A DNA stretch of 46,631 bases from a bacterium (GTDB taxonomy: Bacteria > Patescibacteriota > Minisyncoccia > Minisyncoccales > DAOVPY01), in the NCBI GenBank assembly GCA_030596105.1, contig JAUVKU010000003.1, positions 1 through 46,631 on the forward strand. Reading direction: 5' to 3'. Positions 8,064 to 17,414 of the stretch are shown here, piece after piece (the first letter of the stretch is position 1; the number at the start of each line of letters is the position of its first letter). A program made the translations under genes and the position numbers. The notes under the pieces are model-generated. The model had not been told where the DNA came from, ran no database searches, and saw only the letters and a list, made by a program, of their open reading frames with translations.

Positions 8064-9212
8064 ATGAATAGTTTTTTATTCACATCTGAATCAGTAACAG
8101 AGGGTCATCCAGATAAGGTTGCGGATCAGATTTCTGACGCTGTTTTAGATGCTGTTTTAATCAAAGATAAATATGGCAGAGTGGCTTGTGAGGTTATGGC
8201 TGGAATGGGTTATATTCTTGTTGGTGGCGAAATAACCACTAACACATGGGTAGATATTAATAATTTAGCTAAAAAGGTTGTTCGCGATATTGGTTATGAC
8301 AAACCAGAATATGGGTTTGATTATCATACATTGGCGGTTTTTAATGCTGTTCATGAGCAATCGCTTGATATTGCGCAAGGCGTAAAGAAGACGGGAGAGA
8401 AAAAGCAGGGAAGCGGGGATCAAGGAATGATGACTGGTTTTGCTTGTAAAGAAACAAAGGAATTGATGCCTTTGTCAATAATACTTAGCCATAAATTGGC
8501 TAAAAAATTAGCTGAAGTAAGAAAAAACGGAACATTGCCATGGCTTAGGCCTGACGGGAAAACTCAGGTTACAATAAAATATGTTGATAGAAAACCAAAA
8601 GAATTGAATTCAGTGGTAATAGCTGCGCAACACGATCCAGAAATAAAATTATCTGAAATTAAAAAAGAAATTTTAGAAAAAGTTATTAAACCTGTTTGCG
8701 CCAATTATATTACAAAAAATACAAAATTTTATATTAACAATACGGGTAGGTTTGTTGTTGGTGGGCCTGTGGCAGACGCTGGGATGACTGGAAGAAAGAT
8801 TATAGTGGATACTTATGGTGGTGTTGGATCGCATGGCGGAGGGGCGTTTTCAGGTAAAGACCCGACAAAGGTTGATAGGTCTGGTGCTTATATGGCTCGT
8901 TATGTTGCAAAGAATATTGTTGCGTCTGGTTTATGCGATAGATGCGAGATTCAAATCGCTTATGCTATTGGAGGGACTAAACCGCTTTCAATAAATATCA
9001 ATTCGTTTGAAACTAGTAAAATAGAAGAAGAAAAATTATCTAAAATTTTGCCCAAGGTTTTTGATTTTTCGCCTGCAGGGTTGATTAAAAATCTAAATCT
9101 TTTGCGTCCTATTTATAAAAAAACAGCATGTTATGGTCATTTTGGTAGGACTGAGCCGGAGTTTTCATGGGAAAAAACTAACAAAGTTAATGATATATTA
9201 AAATATGTTTAA
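8064..9212 (+). CDS. metK: S-adenosylmethionine synthetase MetK
   Basis: Makes S-adenosylmethionine from methionine and ATP in the cytoplasm. All signature motifs are intact: [20 protein letters not shown] (7-26, catalytic His15 and metal ligand Asp17), [13 protein letters not shown] (116-128) and the flexible-loop P-loop-like [16 protein letters not shown] (258-273). Length 382 aa is normal. The last 8 bases overlap the start of secF, so translation of the two is likely coupled. No riboswitch is visible in the 48-base gap after secD, and no methionine synthesis genes lie nearby. Confidence 0.96.
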   Translation: MNSFLFTSESVTEGHPDKVADQISDAVLDAVLIKDKYGRVACEVMAGMGYILVGGEITTNTWVDINNLAKKVVRDIGYDKPEYGFDYHTLAVFNAVHEQSLDIAQGVKKTGEKKQGSGDQGMMTGFACKETKELMPLSIILSHKLAKKLAEVRKNGTLPWLRPDGKTQVTIKYVDRKPKELNSVVIAAQHDPEIKLSEIKKEILEKVIKPVCANYITKNTKFYINNTGRFVVGGPVADAGMTGRKIIVDTYGGVGSHGGGAFSGKDPTKVDRSGAYMARYVAKNIVASGLCDRCEIQIAYAIGGTKPLSININSFETSKIEEEKLSKILPKVFDFSPAGLIKNLNLLRPIYKKTACYGHFGRTEPEFSWEKTNKVNDILKYV

Positions 9213-10101
9213 TTTTATAAAACATCGTAAATTTTTCTATCTTTTTTCAGGAATTTTAATGTCAGCGAGTATTGTTTGTTTGATTGTTTTTGGTTTTAAT
9301 TTTGGAATTGATTTTACTGGCGGAAGCATTATGGAGATAGAATATGCGAAAGATAGACCATCAAATCAAGACATTAAAGACGCTCTTGTTGATTTTGATA
9401 TAGGAGAAGTTTATGCTCAGCCAACGGGTGAAAATGGTTTGATTTTAAGGTTTAAAGATGTGGGCGAAGAAATGCATCAAGAGATAATACAAAAATTAAA
9501 AGAAGGGCATGATTTTGAAGAACAACGTTTTAATTCTATTGGACCTGTTATCGGCAAGGAATTAAAAGAAAAGACTAAGATGATTGTTGTGTTCTGTCTT
9601 TTTGCTATTGTTTTGTATGTAGCATTTGCCTTTAGAAAAATTCATATTCCGTTAAGGTCTTGGAAATATGGTATCGTGGCATTGGTTGCGTTGGGTCATG
9701 ATGTTTTAATTCCATCAGGAATTCTTGCAACTTTAGGGTTCTATTATGGAGTAGAAGTTTCTATTCCAATTGTTGTTGCTTTACTTGTTGTTTTGGGTTA
9801 TTCGGTTAATGATACCGTTGTTGTATTTGATAGAATTAGGGAAAATCTTTTAACGGGAAATAGCGAAGATTTTGAAAAGGTTGTGAATAAATCTTTGCAT
9901 CAAACTTTTAGCCGCTCTATTAATACATCTTTAACTACAATTTTTGTTTTATCATCTTTATTCTTTTTTGGAGGAGAAACGTTGAAATCGTTTGCCTTTG
10001 TTTTAATATTTGGGATTATCGCTGGGACTTATTCTTCTTTATTTTTAGCCCCACCACTTTTGGTGAGTTGGTTAAAATATGGGAGAGAAAAGAAAATTTG
10101 A
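9205..10101 (+). CDS. secF: protein translocase subunit SecF
   Basis: Partner of SecD in the proton-driven secretion accessory complex. 298 aa; helix 1 at about 11-31, then [15 protein letters not shown] (33-47), a short periplasmic domain (about 50-120), and five further helices with the SecF signature [18 protein letters not shown]. Starts inside the 3' end of metK (8-base overlap). Confidence 0.95.
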   Translation: MFNFIKHRKFFYLFSGILMSASIVCLIVFGFNFGIDFTGGSIMEIEYAKDRPSNQDIKDALVDFDIGEVYAQPTGENGLILRFKDVGEEMHQEIIQKLKEGHDFEEQRFNSIGPVIGKELKEKTKMIVVFCLFAIVLYVAFAFRKIHIPLRSWKYGIVALVALGHDVLIPSGILATLGFYYGVEVSIPIVVALLVVLGYSVNDTVVVFDRIRENLLTGNSEDFEKVVNKSLHQTFSRSINTSLTTIFVLSSLFFFGGETLKSFAFVLIFGIIAGTYSSLFLAPPLLVSWLKYGREKKI

Positions 10102-10118
10102 AAATTTAGTTAAAACCA

Positions 10119-10146
10119 TTGACACATTTTTATGATGTGTTATAAA
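10119..10146 (+). promoter_or_regulatory. promoter TTGACA-16-TATAAA overlapping the first possible start of the next gene
   Basis: TTGACA (10119-10124) and TATAAA (10141-10146). The expected transcription start (about 10153) lies downstream of the ATG pair at 10132/10135, so those ATGs are probably not used and the mRNA has little or no leader. Confidence 0.55.
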
Positions 10147-10152
10147 GAAATA

Positions 10153-11169
10153 ATGAAAAGCAAAATGATAAATTATAAAAAAATTTGTGATGATCTTTTG
10201 AAAGATTTGCCTCTAAGAACTAGAGAGGTGATTTCGCGTCGCTTTGGTTTGGGGGACGAAAATAGTAAAAGAGAGACATTGGAATCAATAGGTAAAAATT
10301 ATGGGATAACACGAGAAAGGGTTCGCCAGATTGAAAATGACGGTTTTTCAAGAATTGGATTAGAAACAAAGCAATGCGAAAATGTTTTTCAGCATTTTAC
10401 TAATGAATTTAAGAAAACTGGAAATATAAGAAGGGAAGATGTTTTACTTGATTTTTTAGGTGGTTCAAAATTTAAAAATCAAGTTTTCTTTTTATTAACA
10501 GTGGAAAAACCATTTAAAAGGTTTAGTGAAACAAAAGAGACACACACTTTATGGTCACTTGGCAAAGATTCGTTTGTTGAGGCGCAAAAAGCGCTTAGCT
10601 TGTTTTATAAACAACTTGAAAAAGGAAAAAAACCATTGCCATTAGACGGTTTTGCAATCTCTTGTAATTTATGTTTAAAACAAGACACAGTACCTTCTTG
10701 TCTTGAGCTCTCAAAGGTGATTAAAAAGGGACCAGAGGGTTTGTTTGGCTTGAAAGATTGGCCAGAAATTAATCCTCGCGGGGTTAAGGATTGGGCGTAT
10801 TTGGTTTTTAAGAAACAGAAAAAACCTTTACATTTTGTTCAAGTAGCTGAACTTATAAATAAAACATATTTAATAAAAAATAAAACTCTTCCTCAAACAA
10901 TTCATAATGAATTAATAAAGGGAAAAGAATTTGTTTGGGTTGGAAGAGGCATGTATGCCTTGAAAGAATGGGGGTATGAATCTGGCATAGTAAAAGATGT
11001 TATTTTAAGTGTATTAAAAAAAGCAAAAAAACCATTGCATCAGGAGGATGTTATGAGGGAGGTTTTAAATCAGAGGATAGTTAAGAAGAATACTGTTCTA
11101 TTGAATCTTAATAATAAAAAATATTTTCTCAAAGATGAACAGGGAAAATACACAATAAGAACTGTTTAA
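10153..11169 (+). CDS. sigma-70 region 4-like HTH fused to HARE-HTH domains; probable transcription regulator
   Basis: Residues about 10-70 match sigma-70 region 4, the part that reads the -35 element: LPLRTREVISRRFGLGD and then a helix-turn-helix with the hallmark YGITRERVRQIEND. No region 2 or 3 is present, so it cannot be a full sigma factor. The C-terminal part has two winged-helix modules of HARE-HTH type (KKPLHFVQVAELINK and KKPLHQEDVMREVLNQ), the fold found in RNA polymerase delta subunit and chromatin proteins. Likely binds RNA polymerase or DNA. Upstream ATGs at 10132 and 10135 are in frame, but a promoter overlaps them; 10153 or 10165 are better starts. Confidence 0.7.
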   Translation: MKSKMINYKKICDDLLKDLPLRTREVISRRFGLGDENSKRETLESIGKNYGITRERVRQIENDGFSRIGLETKQCENVFQHFTNEFKKTGNIRREDVLLDFLGGSKFKNQVFFLLTVEKPFKRFSETKETHTLWSLGKDSFVEAQKALSLFYKQLEKGKKPLPLDGFAISCNLCLKQDTVPSCLELSKVIKKGPEGLFGLKDWPEINPRGVKDWAYLVFKKQKKPLHFVQVAELINKTYLIKNKTLPQTIHNELIKGKEFVWVGRGMYALKEWGYESGIVKDVILSVLKKAKKPLHQEDVMREVLNQRIVKKNTVLLNLNNKKYFLKDEQGKYTIRTV

Positions 11170-11180
11170 GCGTAAATTTT

Positions 11181-12560
11181 ATGTCTCAGCAAATTACATT
11201 AGAGACATTCAAAGAGTTGTCAGCTGTTGTTCTCCCAATCTTAGAATATACTTGGGAGTTTTTGATGATTTGGTGGTGGGTTTTATTCCCACTTATTTTG
11301 ATTAAATTTTTTATATATTTTTGGAAATGGTGGCGAGCTGATATATTTTGGAAAGGTGTTAGATCAATTACATTAGAGATAAAAATTCCAAAAGAGGTTT
11401 TAAAACCTATTAGATCTATGGAACAGGTTTTTTCTAGTATCTGGGGAAGCATATATGATCCTGCGGATTGGTGGGAAAAGTGGATTGAGGGAAAAGATCT
11501 TAAATCTATTTCTATAGAAATTGTAAGCATAGGAGGCGAGCCACATTTTTTTATTAGAATTCCAGAAAAAAGCAGAAATGCTGTGGAAGCGTCTATTTAT
11601 TCACAGTATCCTGATGCTGAAATTTCTATTGTTGATGATTATACAAAATATGTTCCTCAGGATATTCCAAATAAAAATTGGGATATGTGGGGATGCGATT
11701 ATAAGCTGTCAAAGGAAGATGTTTATCCGATTAAAACTTATGAAAATTTTTTTGAAGAATCGCCTCAAACATCGAAAGAAGAAAAAAGAATAGATCCCAT
11801 GTCTACGCTTTTAGAGGGTTTGGCAAAATTTAAGCCCGGAGAGCAATTGTGGATTCAAATAAATTTATCTTCTGTTACTCTGGATGATGAAAATTATGAA
11901 GATCGTGGTAAAAAAATTATTGATAAATTGGCTGGCAGACCTGAAAAAGAATCTGGAAAAATAGAAGTTTTTGAGACACTTAGGGCAACAGCTCATGAAA
12001 CAGCCAAAGACACAATGGAGATATTGATGGATCCAGATAATGCAATGCAATCAGTGAAACAAGATACTGAAGCAAGATTGTCTTTTCCAGAAATGATGCT
12101 TACTTCAGGAGAAAGAGAAGTTATAGGCGGAATAGAAAGGAAAATATCAAAGCCCTGTTTTCATTGTTATATAAGATTTGTTTATTTAGCGAAAAAAGAT
12201 GCTTTCTTTGGGGGGCAAAAAGCAATTCCCTTCGGATTTTTTAATCAATTCGCTACAACTAATCTTAATTCGCTGATTCCTTTATCGTCCACGATAACTA
12301 AGATTCATAAGCATTGGTTTCTTCCTTGGAATATTTTTGTGCCTCGTAGGCTTTTTGTAAAAAAAAGGGGTATGATTAAGCGTTATATAAATAGAGATTC
12401 TCCATTTTTTCCATTTGGTAGCGGTCGTTTTATTTTAAATATTGAAGAATTGGCAACGATATTTCATTTTCCTGGAAAAGGCGTTACATCTGCTCCTTTT
12501 GTTCCTCGTGTTGAAGTTAAGAAGGGAGAACCTCCAACAGGACTTCCAATAGAGGAATAA
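11181..12560 (+). CDS. membrane-anchored protein of unknown function, partner of the downstream VirD4/HerA-like ATPase
   Basis: 459 aa. One tryptophan-rich membrane anchor at about 22-50 (FLMIWWWVLFPLILIKFF) is followed by a large soluble region. That region begins with ITLEIKIPKEVLKPIRSMEQ and contains KSISIEIVSIGGEPHFFIRI and SIYSQYPDAEISIVDDYTKY, short stretches that look like a conserved alpha/beta domain. I cannot name a family. Its position, 80 bases before a DNA-translocase-type ATPase and the only membrane anchor of the pair, suggests it docks that ATPase to the membrane. The start at 11181 is 11 bases after the previous gene. Confidence 0.6.
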   Translation: MSQQITLETFKELSAVVLPILEYTWEFLMIWWWVLFPLILIKFFIYFWKWWRADIFWKGVRSITLEIKIPKEVLKPIRSMEQVFSSIWGSIYDPADWWEKWIEGKDLKSISIEIVSIGGEPHFFIRIPEKSRNAVEASIYSQYPDAEISIVDDYTKYVPQDIPNKNWDMWGCDYKLSKEDVYPIKTYENFFEESPQTSKEEKRIDPMSTLLEGLAKFKPGEQLWIQINLSSVTLDDENYEDRGKKIIDKLAGRPEKESGKIEVFETLRATAHETAKDTMEILMDPDNAMQSVKQDTEARLSFPEMMLTSGEREVIGGIERKISKPCFHCYIRFVYLAKKDAFFGGQKAIPFGFFNQFATTNLNSLIPLSSTITKIHKHWFLPWNIFVPRRLFVKKRGMIKRYINRDSPFFPFGSGRFILNIEELATIFHFPGKGVTSAPFVPRVEVKKGEPPTGLPIEE

Positions 12561-12640
12561 TTTGAGATTTGGAATAATTTATTGTTTTGTTGATTTTTTA
12601 GATTTTAATTTTTTATTTTGTTCTAACTTTTTAATTTTTT

Positions 12641-14659
12641 ATGTCTGGTATTAATTTTTTTGGAGAAGTAACATTTAGGGATTCAAGAAAGAAATTTGGT
12701 ATAAAAACCGATGATAGGCGTCGGCATATGTATGTGATAGGAAAAACTGGAATGGGGAAAACCGTATTGCTTCAAAATATGGCTGTTCAGGATATTCAAT
12801 CTGGAAAAGGTATGGCTTTTATTGATCCGCATGGAGAAGCAGCGGAGGAGCTTTTGAATTACGTTCCAGCATCTAGGATCAAGGATGTGGTTTATTTTAA
12901 TCCAGCGGATATGCATTATCCGATCGCTTTTAATATTATGGAAAATGTTGATCCCGAATATAGACATCTTGTTGCTAGCGGATTAATGGCTGTTTTTAAA
13001 AAGATTTGGCCAGATGTTTGGTCAGCGCGAATGGAATATATTTTAAATAATTGTATTTTAGCTCTTCTTGAATATCCAGGATCTACTCTTTTGGGGGTTA
13101 ATAGAATGTTGTCAAATCCTGATTATAGAAAAGAAATAGTGGATAAGGTTACAGACCCTGTTGTAAAAGCCTTTTGGGTTCAGGAATTTGCTCGTTATAA
13201 TCAGAGGTATGAAGTTGAGGCAACAGCCGCTATTCAAAATAAGGTAGGACAATTTATTTCAGCGGCTATCATCAGGAATATTATTGGACAAACTGAATCC
13301 ACGATAAATATGAGGAGAATAATGGATGAACAGAAGATTTTGATTGTAAATTTGTCCAAAGGAAGGATAGGAGAAGATAATTCTCGTCTTTTGGGCGCTC
13401 TTTTGATTACCAAATTACAGTTGGCGGCTATGTCAAGAGTAGATATGCCCGAAAAAGATAGAAAAGATTTCTTTTTATATGTTGATGAATTTCAAAATTT
13501 TGCTACAGAATCTTTTGCTAATGTTTTGTCTGAAGCAAGAAAGTATCGTTTGGCTTTGATTTTGGGTCATCAGTATATAGCGCAAATGGACGAAATAGTT
13601 AGAGATGCTGTGTTTGGTAATGTGGGAACTTTAATTTCTTTCCGTGTTGGGGCTGAAGATGCCGAATTTTTAGAAAAAGAATTTTTGCCAGACTTCAATG
13701 CTTTTGATTTTGTGAATTTAACAAAATATAATATATATTTGAAATTAATGATTGACGGGGTTGCTGGACGGCCCTTTTCAGCTGTTACGCTTGTTCCAGT
13801 CTCTGCTCCTCAAAAAAATGTTGAAAAAATTATTAGTGTTTCTCGCGAGCAATATGCTGTTCCGCGAAAAGTAATTGAGGAAAAAATAATAAAATGGACG
13901 GGCGTGGAAGATATGAAAGAAGTTCCTCAGGCTCCGACACCACCAACGCTTTACGACGCGGTATGTTCTATATGTGGAAAAGAAACTAAGGTAGTTTTTC
14001 AGCCAGATGGTAAGCGTCCAATATTTTGCAAACCTTGTAGAAAAAAACTTGAAGAAGAAAGGGTATCAGCTTATCGTCCTTCTCCGAGCAATAGAAGCGA
14101 TGACAGTTCATACAAACAGAATTCAAAGCCGTTTTTTAATAGACCCATAGAGCCAAAAGTTTCTACTAAAACTACTGTTGATTTGCTTCGTCAAAGCGAA
14201 GCAAAGGTGAGCGAAGCAGGAAAGCTAAAAGAGGGTGCTGATTTTAAACTAGAAGAAAGAAAAAGACAGGAGTTGCCAAATGTAGGCAAATCAGAAGAGA
14301 GACCAAGAGAGGAAGAAAAAAAAGAAGTTGAAAAAATTATTTCTTTGAAAGATGTTAAAAAGGTAGAGTCAAGACAGTTTTTTAGCTTGAAAGAGCGTAG
14401 AAAAGAAAGGCCTAAAAAAGAAAGGAAAGTGGTTAATTTAGAAGAATTAAAGAGCGCATTAAAAGAATCTTTAAAACAGGTAGTTAAATCTTCTTCTGAC
14501 GAAGCAGTGGTCAATCAAGACATTAAAGAAGAATCAAAATTAGAGGCGAGAGAAGATGAATCGGGATTTGTTCCGGTTGATGTTATGAGAGAACAAGAAG
14601 ATAAAGAACAAGAAGATAAAAAGGGCGTTATTAAACCTGGAGAAACCGTAAAGTTTTGA
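12641..14659 (+). CDS. VirD4/TraG/HerA-like ATPase with C-terminal zinc ribbon and disordered charged tail
   Basis: 672 aa. RecA-like motor with Walker A GKTGMGKT (34-41), DPHGE (62-66), Walker B FFLYVDE (277-283) followed by FQNFATESF, and a sensor-like LGHQYIAQM. This is the pattern of type IV secretion coupling proteins and HerA-type DNA translocases, but there is no N-terminal membrane segment. After the motor come four cysteines (442, 445, 463, 466) in a CxxC...CxxC zinc ribbon, then about 200 residues of low-complexity K/E-rich sequence (470-672). Probably moves DNA or protein at the membrane together with the upstream anchored protein. No other conjugation genes are nearby, so conjugation itself is not supported. 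Confidence 0.75.
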   Translation: MSGINFFGEVTFRDSRKKFGIKTDDRRRHMYVIGKTGMGKTVLLQNMAVQDIQSGKGMAFIDPHGEAAEELLNYVPASRIKDVVYFNPADMHYPIAFNIMENVDPEYRHLVASGLMAVFKKIWPDVWSARMEYILNNCILALLEYPGSTLLGVNRMLSNPDYRKEIVDKVTDPVVKAFWVQEFARYNQRYEVEATAAIQNKVGQFISAAIIRNIIGQTESTINMRRIMDEQKILIVNLSKGRIGEDNSRLLGALLITKLQLAAMSRVDMPEKDRKDFFLYVDEFQNFATESFANVLSEARKYRLALILGHQYIAQMDEIVRDAVFGNVGTLISFRVGAEDAEFLEKEFLPDFNAFDFVNLTKYNIYLKLMIDGVAGRPFSAVTLVPVSAPQKNVEKIISVSREQYAVPRKVIEEKIIKWTGVEDMKEVPQAPTPPTLYDAVCSICGKETKVVFQPDGKRPIFCKPCRKKLEEERVSAYRPSPSNRSDDSSYKQNSKPFFNRPIEPKVSTKTTVDLLRQSEAKVSEAGKLKEGADFKLEERKRQELPNVGKSEERPREEEKKEVEKIISLKDVKKVESRQFFSLKERRKERPKKERKVVNLEELKSALKESLKQVVKSSSDEAVVNQDIKEESKLEAREDESGFVPVDVMREQEDKEQEDKKGVIKPGETVKF

Positions 14660-14693
14660 TACTTGGTTTGTCCAGCTTTAACGATTATTTAAT

Positions 14694-15758
14694 ATGTTAA
14701 AAACTGTTAGAGATTTTAATGTTCAAGGAAAGAGAGTGCTGGTTAGATGCGATTTTAATATTCCTTTAAATAAAAGGGGTGGTCTTTTAGATGATTTTCG
14801 TATTCAGCAAACAATTCCAACTATTAAATATTTAATAAAAAATAATGCGAAAGTAATTTTAATGAGCCATCTTGGTCGTCCAGATGATAGTAGAAATTCA
14901 AAAAAAATATATACATTAAAACTTATTGTTTCAAAATTGTCAGAGTTGCTTGGCAAGAAAGTTAAATTTTTGAATGATTGTATTGGTAAAGACGTAGAAA
15001 GGGAAATATCAAATATGAAAGATAGAGACATCGTGCTTTTAGAAAATTTAAGATTTTATAAGGAAGAAAAACAAAATAATAAAAGTTTTGCTAAAAAATT
15101 AGCAAAACTTGGAGATATTTATATTAATGATGCTTTCGCTGTTTGTCATCGGTCGCATAGTTCAACAGTTGGAATTACAGAATATCTGCCATCAGGATCA
15201 GGGCTTTTATTAGAGAAAGAAATTAAAATTTTTAAGAATTTAATGAAAAATTCTGAGCATCCATTGATGGTTTTGGCTGGAGGCAAAAAAGTAGAAACTA
15301 AAGCTAAATTTATTGATAAAATTTCGCAAATTGCCGATTGTGTTTTAATTGCAAATTTGATAGGAGATGAGCTAAAGGAAAAACATATAAAATTAAAATT
15401 TTCATCAAAAATAATTTATTCAATAGATGGGATTTGTTATAAGGGAAGAGATTTAGATATTGGTCCAAAAACTATAAAACTTTTTAAGGAAAAAATTTTA
15501 GAAGCAAAGACGATTTTTTGGAATGGTCCTTTGGGAGCGATAGAAGAAGAAAGATTTTCTAATGGTTCTTTGGCTATTGCTAAAGCCATTATTAAATCTA
15601 AAGCATATTCTATCGTTGGTGGTGGCGACACAGTTGCTTTTTTGGGTAAGCGTAAATTAAGAAACAAGTTTAATTATGTTTCCACTGGTGGCGGAGCAAT
15701 GCTTAAGTTTTTAAGCAATGAAAAATTGCCAGGCATAGAAGTGTTAAGAAAATTTTGA
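14694..15758 (+). CDS. pgk: phosphoglycerate kinase
   Basis: Glycolytic enzyme transferring phosphate from 1,3-bisphosphoglycerate to ADP. Motifs: RCDFNIPL (18-25), LMSHLGRPDD, ENLRFYKEE, DAFAVCHRSHSST, WNGPLGAIEE and the nucleotide-binding end SIVGGGDTVAFLG plus STGGGAMLKFL. The 354-aa chain is about 40 residues shorter than typical (about 390). The usual NGPMGVFE is NGPLGAIE here, a mild variation. A clear terminator follows, so it may be the last gene of its transcript. Confidence 0.95.
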   Translation: MLKTVRDFNVQGKRVLVRCDFNIPLNKRGGLLDDFRIQQTIPTIKYLIKNNAKVILMSHLGRPDDSRNSKKIYTLKLIVSKLSELLGKKVKFLNDCIGKDVEREISNMKDRDIVLLENLRFYKEEKQNNKSFAKKLAKLGDIYINDAFAVCHRSHSSTVGITEYLPSGSGLLLEKEIKIFKNLMKNSEHPLMVLAGGKKVETKAKFIDKISQIADCVLIANLIGDELKEKHIKLKFSSKIIYSIDGICYKGRDLDIGPKTIKLFKEKILEAKTIFWNGPLGAIEEERFSNGSLAIAKAIIKSKAYSIVGGGDTVAFLGKRKLRNKFNYVSTGGGAMLKFLSNEKLPGIEVLRKF

Positions 15759-15770
15759 ATTATATTTGTG

Positions 15771-15804
15771 AAAACAGGTCAGGCAATAGGTTTGACCTGT
15801 TTTT
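15771..15804 (+). terminator. intrinsic terminator after pgk
   Basis: AAAACAGGTCA pairs with TGACCTGTTTT (15771-15781 with 15793-15803), an 11-bp stem with an 11-base loop, running into T-rich sequence. Confidence 0.8.
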
Positions 15805-15869
15805 CTTGTATTTGTAGTGGTAAATTGTTAAAATGGTGAAAACAATTTAATTAGATTTTTGAATAAAAT

Positions 15870-17057
15870 ATGGAAATAAAAAATATAAAAGAGGTTTCAA
15901 TGCGAATATTGAAAGCTATTGCGAACAACGAAAGAATTATTCTTTACGGAGATGCTGATTTAGATGGCGCATCTTCGGTTATTCTTTTAGAGGAGGCCAT
16001 TAAAGATATTGGTGGAAAAGTAGAAGCTGTTTATTTTCCTGACAGGGAAACAGAGGGTTATGGTATAAATGAATTTGCGCTTAATTATTTAAAAAATAGG
16101 GCTCCTGCTTTATTTATTTCTTTGGATTGCGGAATAGGAAATTTTGAGGAAGTAGAGTTGGCAAATGAAATGGGCTTTGAAGTGCTTATCGTTGATCATC
16201 ATAAGATATTGGGGCGTTTGCCAGCTGCTTCAATTGTTGTTGATCCCAGACAGCCAGATGACAAATATCCTTTTAAGGAGCTCGCGGCTGCTGGCGTTGT
16301 TTATAGATTGGTTAAATCAATGCTTATTGAAGCGGGAAAATGGGATGAGCCAGAAAAATATCTTGAATTGGTGGCATTGGCTACTTTGGCTGATATGATG
16401 ATTTTGGAAGATGATAATGTGGAAATAGTTAAATCTGGATTATTAGCATTGGCCAACACTAAGAGAGTCGGATTGAAAGCATTGATAGAGCTAACTAATT
16501 GCGTTGGAGAGATTAATATTGAAGAAGCTAAATTAAAAATTATTCCACCATTGAATTCCGGCGGAACAGTAGTTTTGTCTCGATCTATCGGGAGTGGACC
16601 GAAAGAACATTTGAACGAAATTTATTTGCTTTTAACTGAAACCGATTTAAGCAAGGCAAAAGAAATGGTTGAAATGTTGATTGAAAAAAATAACAAAAGA
16701 AAAGAAGAAATAAGAAGAATCTTTTATGAAATTGATGAGAGAGTAAAGATGGATGAAGATTTTTCTATTATTTTTGAAGGAGATGTTTCTTGGCCATTGG
16801 TTTTGCTTGGTCCGTCTGCGTCAAGAATTTGTAAGAAATATAATAAGCCAGTTTTTCTTTTCAAGAAATGCGAAGATGAAAGTCCTGGAGCAGTGAGAAC
16901 GCCTAGAGGGATAGATAGTGTGAAAGCAATGGATAGCTGTAAGGAACTTCTTAAAACATATGGCGGGCATCCACCTGCTTCTGGTTTCCGTATTAAAAAT
17001 GAAAATTTAGAAAAATTTAAACAAGGATTAATTAAGTATTTTAGCAATCTTGAATAG
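15870..17057 (+). CDS. recJ: DHH-family single-strand exonuclease, short RecJ-like
   Basis: 395 aa. Shows the metal-binding motifs of RecJ/DHH phosphoesterases: motif I GDADLDGASS (27-36), LDCGIGN (85-91) and the DHH triad in IVDHHKILG (107-115), followed by a DHHA1 end with GGHPPASGFRI. Standard RecJ (about 550-800 aa) has an additional OB-fold domain; this protein is shorter and may be a minimal nuclease or a nanoRNase-like enzyme, but the sequence around AAAGVVYRLVKSM is RecJ-like. Role: 5'-3' resection of single strands in recombination repair. It ends 1 base before a broken nadE start, which suggests a former recJ-nadE operon. Confidence 0.82.
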   Translation: MEIKNIKEVSMRILKAIANNERIILYGDADLDGASSVILLEEAIKDIGGKVEAVYFPDRETEGYGINEFALNYLKNRAPALFISLDCGIGNFEEVELANEMGFEVLIVDHHKILGRLPAASIVVDPRQPDDKYPFKELAAAGVVYRLVKSMLIEAGKWDEPEKYLELVALATLADMMILEDDNVEIVKSGLLALANTKRVGLKALIELTNCVGEINIEEAKLKIIPPLNSGGTVVLSRSIGSGPKEHLNEIYLLLTETDLSKAKEMVEMLIEKNNKRKEEIRRIFYEIDERVKMDEDFSIIFEGDVSWPLVLLGPSASRICKKYNKPVFLFKKCEDESPGAVRTPRGIDSVKAMDSCKELLKTYGGHPPASGFRIKNENLEKFKQGLIKYFSNLE

Positions 17058-17058
17058 T

Positions 17059-17229
17059 ATGGATGGTTTATTTTTAGATAATAAAATTACAGAAAAAAAG
17101 ATTTGCGCTTTTTTAAAAAAAGAGTTTAAAAAGCGTGGAAAGATTCGGGCTGTTTTAGGTGTTTCTGGCGGAATAGACTCAGCTATTTTCGCTTTTTTTT
17201 GTAAAAAAGCTAGTATGGAGTTAGAGTGA
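17059..17229 (+). pseudogene. nadE: 5' remnant of NAD synthetase (nadE), truncated after the PP-loop
   Basis: A 56-codon ORF begins 1 base after the recJ stop. It has an amphipathic Lys-rich start and then VLGVSGGIDSAIFAFFCKKA, the ATP pyrophosphatase PP-loop (SGGIDS) in the surroundings typical of NadE. After about 50 residues it ends at a TGA and nothing further resembles NadE, whose catalytic core needs about 250 residues. The downstream bases ATTGCTTCTACGC (17229-17241) resemble the dispersed intergenic motif of this window, so the deletion may have joined the gene to such a repeat. GMP synthase or another PP-loop enzyme is an alternative parent. Confidence 0.6.
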
Positions 17230-17265
17230 TTGCTTCTACGCAAGAGTAGTGAAAAAATATAAAAT

Positions 17266-17299
17266 AATCTCGGTTTTGTTGAGACAATCCGGGATTTTT
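17266..17299 (+). terminator. intrinsic terminator after nadE remnant
   Basis: AATCTCGG pairs with CCGGGATT (17266-17273 with 17289-17296, one G-T pair), followed by T-rich sequence. Confidence 0.6.
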
Positions 17300-17311
17300 C
17301 TTTGTGTAATA

Positions 17312-17340
17312 TTGACAAATTCATTAAAGTGAGGTATTCT
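17312..17340 (+). promoter_or_regulatory. promoter TTGACA-17-TATTCT
   Basis: -35 at 17312-17317 and -10 at 17335-17340, spacing 17. It drives the monocistronic helical-repeat gene, which also has its own terminator. Confidence 0.7.
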
Positions 17341-17401
17341 TTAAATAGAGAATTTAGAAAAGAATTTTCTAATTTGTACATTAAAATCAACATACATGCT
17401 T

Positions 17402-17407
17402 AGGAGG
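17402..17407 (+). promoter_or_regulatory. strong Shine-Dalgarno AGGAGG deciding the start
   Basis: AGGAGG lies 7 bases before ATG 17415. Most core genes in the window lack such a site. Confidence 0.75.
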
Positions 17408-17414
17408 CGTGGAA

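Noticed and set aside
12641..14659. Conjugative transfer region
   Set aside because: Only one coupling-protein-like ATPase; no relaxase, VirB4, pilin or oriT-like repeat seen.
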